Below are positions 4,917 to 6,661 of a stretch of DNA of 6,661 bases, piece after piece. Under the pieces are notes generated by a model. The model ran no database searches. It was not told where the DNA came from and worked only from the letters and a program-made list of their open reading frames with translations. The stretch spans positions 1-6,661 of the forward strand of contig JAKAIJ010000146.1 in the NCBI GenBank assembly GCA_021814355.1, in the 5' to 3' direction. Made by a program: the position numbers and the translations under genes. Source of the DNA: Acidobacteriota bacterium. GTDB taxonomy: Bacteria > Acidobacteriota > UBA4820 > DSQY01. The first letter of the stretch is position 1. Each line of letters opens with the position of its first letter.

Positions 4917-6566
4917 ATGCCCGCGCAGCCCGCCGACGTCCTCGCCAACCTGCCCACCGAGGGAGAGCTCCTCAACGAGGAGAAGAACGCCCGCCGCATG
5001 GCGGAGGCCCTGAAGCTGCCCTACACCAGCCTGAAGGAGTTCCGGGTTGACCCGGCGCTCTTCCTCTCGATCCCCGTGGACCTCATGTTCCGCTACACTT
5101 TCGTGCCCTACGCCGAGGAGGGAGAGGCCCTCGCGGTGGTCACCGCTGACCCGGCGAACGTGGCCATGCTCGACGAGCTCGAGGCCCAGATTCGGAGGCC
5201 CGTCCGCGTGCGGGTGGGGATGCGCAGCGAGATTCTCGACATCCTCAAGAAGTCGGAATCGTCCCAGCGCGTCCTCGAGGAGGTCTCGGAGGACTTCCGC
5301 ATCCAGATCGTCCGCGAGGACGCGGCGGACGGCGAGGAGGAGGTCGTCTCCATCGAAAAGCTGTCGGAGGACACCAGTCCCATCATCAAGCTGGTGGACT
5401 TCACGGTCTTCAACGCGCTCCAGCGGCGGGCGAGCGACGTGCACGTCGAGACCGGCGACAGCGAAGTCCAGATCAAGTACCGCATTGACGGCGTGCTCTA
5501 CCCGGCCATGGAGCCCATAGACAAGCGGTTCCACGCCACCATCATCTCGCGCATCAAGGTGATGGCCGAGCTGGACATCGCCGAGAAGCGCGTGCCCCAG
5601 GACGGCCGCTTCAAGCTCAAGATCAAGGGGCGCACGGTGGACTTCCGCGTAAGCGTTATCCCCACGATCCACGGTGAGGACTGCGTCATCCGCATCCTCG
5701 ACAAGGAGTCCACCAGCGAGGAGTTCAAGCGGCTCAACCTGGACGTCCTGGGGTTCGAGGCGGAGCTCCGGCGCAAGGTGCGCCGCCATGCGGCGGAGCC
5801 CTACGGGATGCTGCTTGTGACGGGGCCCACGGGCTCCGGGAAGACCACGACGCTGTACGCGGTCCTGAGCGAGATCCAGTCCTCCGACTTCAAGATGATC
5901 ACCATCGAGGACCCGGTGGAATACCAACTGAAGGGCGTCACCCAGATCCCCGTGAACGAGAAGAAGGGGCTCACCTTCGCCCGGGGTCTCCGCTCTATCC
6001 TGCGCCACGACCCCGACAAGATCATGGTGGGCGAGATCCGCGACGAAGAGACGGCCAACATCGCCATCCAGTCCGCCCTCACGGGCCACTTGGTCTTCAC
6101 GACGGTGCACGCCAACAACGTGGTGGACGTCCTCGGGCGGTTCCTCAACATGAAGGTGGAGCCCTACAACTTCGTCTCCGCCCTCAACTGCGTCCTCGCC
6201 CAGCGCCTCGTCCGGAGGATCTGCCCCTCGTGCCGGGAGAAGGTCGTCCACCCCGACGAGGTCTACCTCGAGGCCAACATCCCGTTGGAGCTGGCGAGGG
6301 GCGCGGACGTCTTCGAGGGCCGCGGCTGCATGGACTGCAACGGCACGGGGTTCCGGGGGCGCATGGCCATCGCCGAGATGCTCCACATGTCCGACACTAT
6401 CCGCGAACTGATCGTGAACCGGCGGCCCTCCTCGGAGATCAAGCGGGCCGCCCGCGACGAGGGGATGGTGCCGCTGCGGGAGTGCGCGGTGCGCACCTTC
6501 CTCGCAGGCCACACGACGTTGCGGGAGATCAACAAGGTCACCTTCGTGGACGAGCCCCTGCGATGA
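4917..6566 (+). CDS. gspE: Type II secretion / type IV pilus assembly ATPase (GspE/PilB family)
   Basis: A 549-residue protein, typical for GspE/PilB, the hexameric cytoplasmic ATPase that drives pseudopilus or pilus assembly through the platform protein. The N-terminal 130 residues resemble the MshEN/T2SSE-N domain (L-P-Y-T-S-L-K-E-F, then V-P-Y-A-E-E-G-E-A-L-A-V-V-T-A-D-P-A). The nucleotide motifs are complete: Walker A G-P-T-G-S-G-K-T-T at 303-311, Asp box with T-I-E-D-P-V-E at 329-335, Walker B D-K-I-M-V-G-E-I-R-D at 367-376, and His box T-G-H-L-V-F-T-T-V-H-A-N-N at 389-401. The zinc site of assembly ATPases is present as C-P-S-C (436-439) and C-M-D-C (471-474). This tetracysteine separates GspE/PilB from the retraction ATPase PilT, which lacks it. 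All catalytic residues look intact. It follows gspF by 12 bases, and its stop overlaps the next start by 4 bases. The GspE versus PilB choice rests on context only. Confidence 0.94.
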   Translation: MPAQPADVLANLPTEGELLNEEKNARRMAEALKLPYTSLKEFRVDPALFLSIPVDLMFRYTFVPYAEEGEALAVVTADPANVAMLDELEAQIRRPVRVRVGMRSEILDILKKSESSQRVLEEVSEDFRIQIVREDAADGEEEVVSIEKLSEDTSPIIKLVDFTVFNALQRRASDVHVETGDSEVQIKYRIDGVLYPAMEPIDKRFHATIISRIKVMAELDIAEKRVPQDGRFKLKIKGRTVDFRVSVIPTIHGEDCVIRILDKESTSEEFKRLNLDVLGFEAELRRKVRRHAAEPYGMLLVTGPTGSGKTTTLYAVLSEIQSSDFKMITIEDPVEYQLKGVTQIPVNEKKGLTFARGLRSILRHDPDKIMVGEIRDEETANIAIQSALTGHLVFTTVHANNVVDVLGRFLNMKVEPYNFVSALNCVLAQRLVRRICPSCREKVVHPDEVYLEANIPLELARGADVFEGRGCMDCNGTGFRGRMAIAEMLHMSDTIRELIVNRRPSSEIKRAARDEGMVPLRECAVRTFLAGHTTLREINKVTFVDEPLR

Positions 6567-6661
6567 GGGCCCACCGGCTGCTCGAGCTCTTGCCGCCCAG
6601 CTTCCCGGAGGTCGCCCTCCTCCTGGAGCCGCCCCTCGCCTACGGGTTGAGGGTCTCGAGG
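6563..6661 (+). CDS. Unidentified protein, N-terminus only; possibly PilM/GspL-like (partial, 3' end outside window)
   Basis: An ATG whose next base completes the ATGA overlap with the gspE stop opens a frame that stays open for 33 codons to the window edge. The visible peptide starts M-R-A-H-R-L-L-E-L-L-P-P-S-F-P-E-V-A-L-L-L-E-P and continues to G-L-R-V-S-R. It has no signal peptide. A short basic start followed by a beta-strand-like V-A-L-L-L-E and a later L-R-V-S fits the opening strands of the actin-like PilM/GspL fold, which commonly follows the assembly ATPase or platform genes. The fragment is too short to prove this. The call as a real gene is fairly safe because of the overlap; the family is a guess. 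Confidence 0.5.
   Translation, partial: MRAHRLLELLPPSFPEVALLLEPPLAYGLRVSR

Noticed and set aside
3701..5050. A 449-codon + strand frame overlapping gspF
   Set aside because: The product is a Gly/Arg/Pro/Ala-rich out-of-frame reading; the gspF frame carries both T2SSF signatures.
5823..6338. Assignment of the ATPase as a PilT retraction motor
   Set aside because: The protein has the tetracysteine zinc site (436/439 and 471/474) and a long N-terminal domain, both typical of assembly ATPases and absent from PilT.
4644..6512. A 622-codon open frame on the - strand opposite gspE
   Set aside because: Its protein is a His/Asp/Glu/Leu/Val-rich mirror of the gspE codons with no recognisable domain. 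The + strand gene has complete ATPase motifs, so this is a GC-rich antisense shadow.

Overview
The window is a densely packed, very GC-rich bacterial segment with every recognisable gene on the + strand. No gap between genes exceeds about 34 bases, and most neighbours overlap by 1 or 4 bases at the stop/start (GTGA, ATGA or TGATG). This looks like one long transcription unit, or a few run together. I see no internal terminator, RNA gene, CRISPR array, insertion sequence or transposase. The base composition, frequent GTG starts, Fis-type regulator and single-gene-style pilus/secretion genes suggest an Acidobacteriota-like or Myxococcota/deltaproteobacteria-like organism. This is only an inference, because no marker here fixes the taxon.

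Bases 1-1700 hold housekeeping genes. They are the C-terminal end of a type I signal peptidase (lepB), a small DUF465 coiled-coil protein, a short Fis-type helix-turn-helix protein, and thiL (thiamine-monophosphate kinase, complete, with its canonical GFDHF C-terminus). A DUF2062 membrane protein (1702-2154) follows thiL directly.

Bases 2151-3687 hold a three-gene set joined by 4-base overlaps. It consists of an ECF sigma factor, a small single-pass membrane protein in the place where an anti-sigma factor usually sits, and an exported protein. The exported protein carries one secretin N1-like domain but no secretin barrel. This is the most unusual part of the window.

Bases 3687-6661 encode type II secretion / type IV pilus machinery. 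They include a GspF/PilC inner-membrane platform protein, a GspE/PilB assembly ATPase with all its nucleotide and zinc motifs, and the first 33 codons of a further gene that may be a PilM/GspL-like component. The F-before-E order, and the coupling of the sigma-factor set to this machinery by a 1-base overlap, suggest a dedicated, regulated secretion or pilus-like system. Its remaining parts (pseudopilins, secretin) probably lie downstream of the window.
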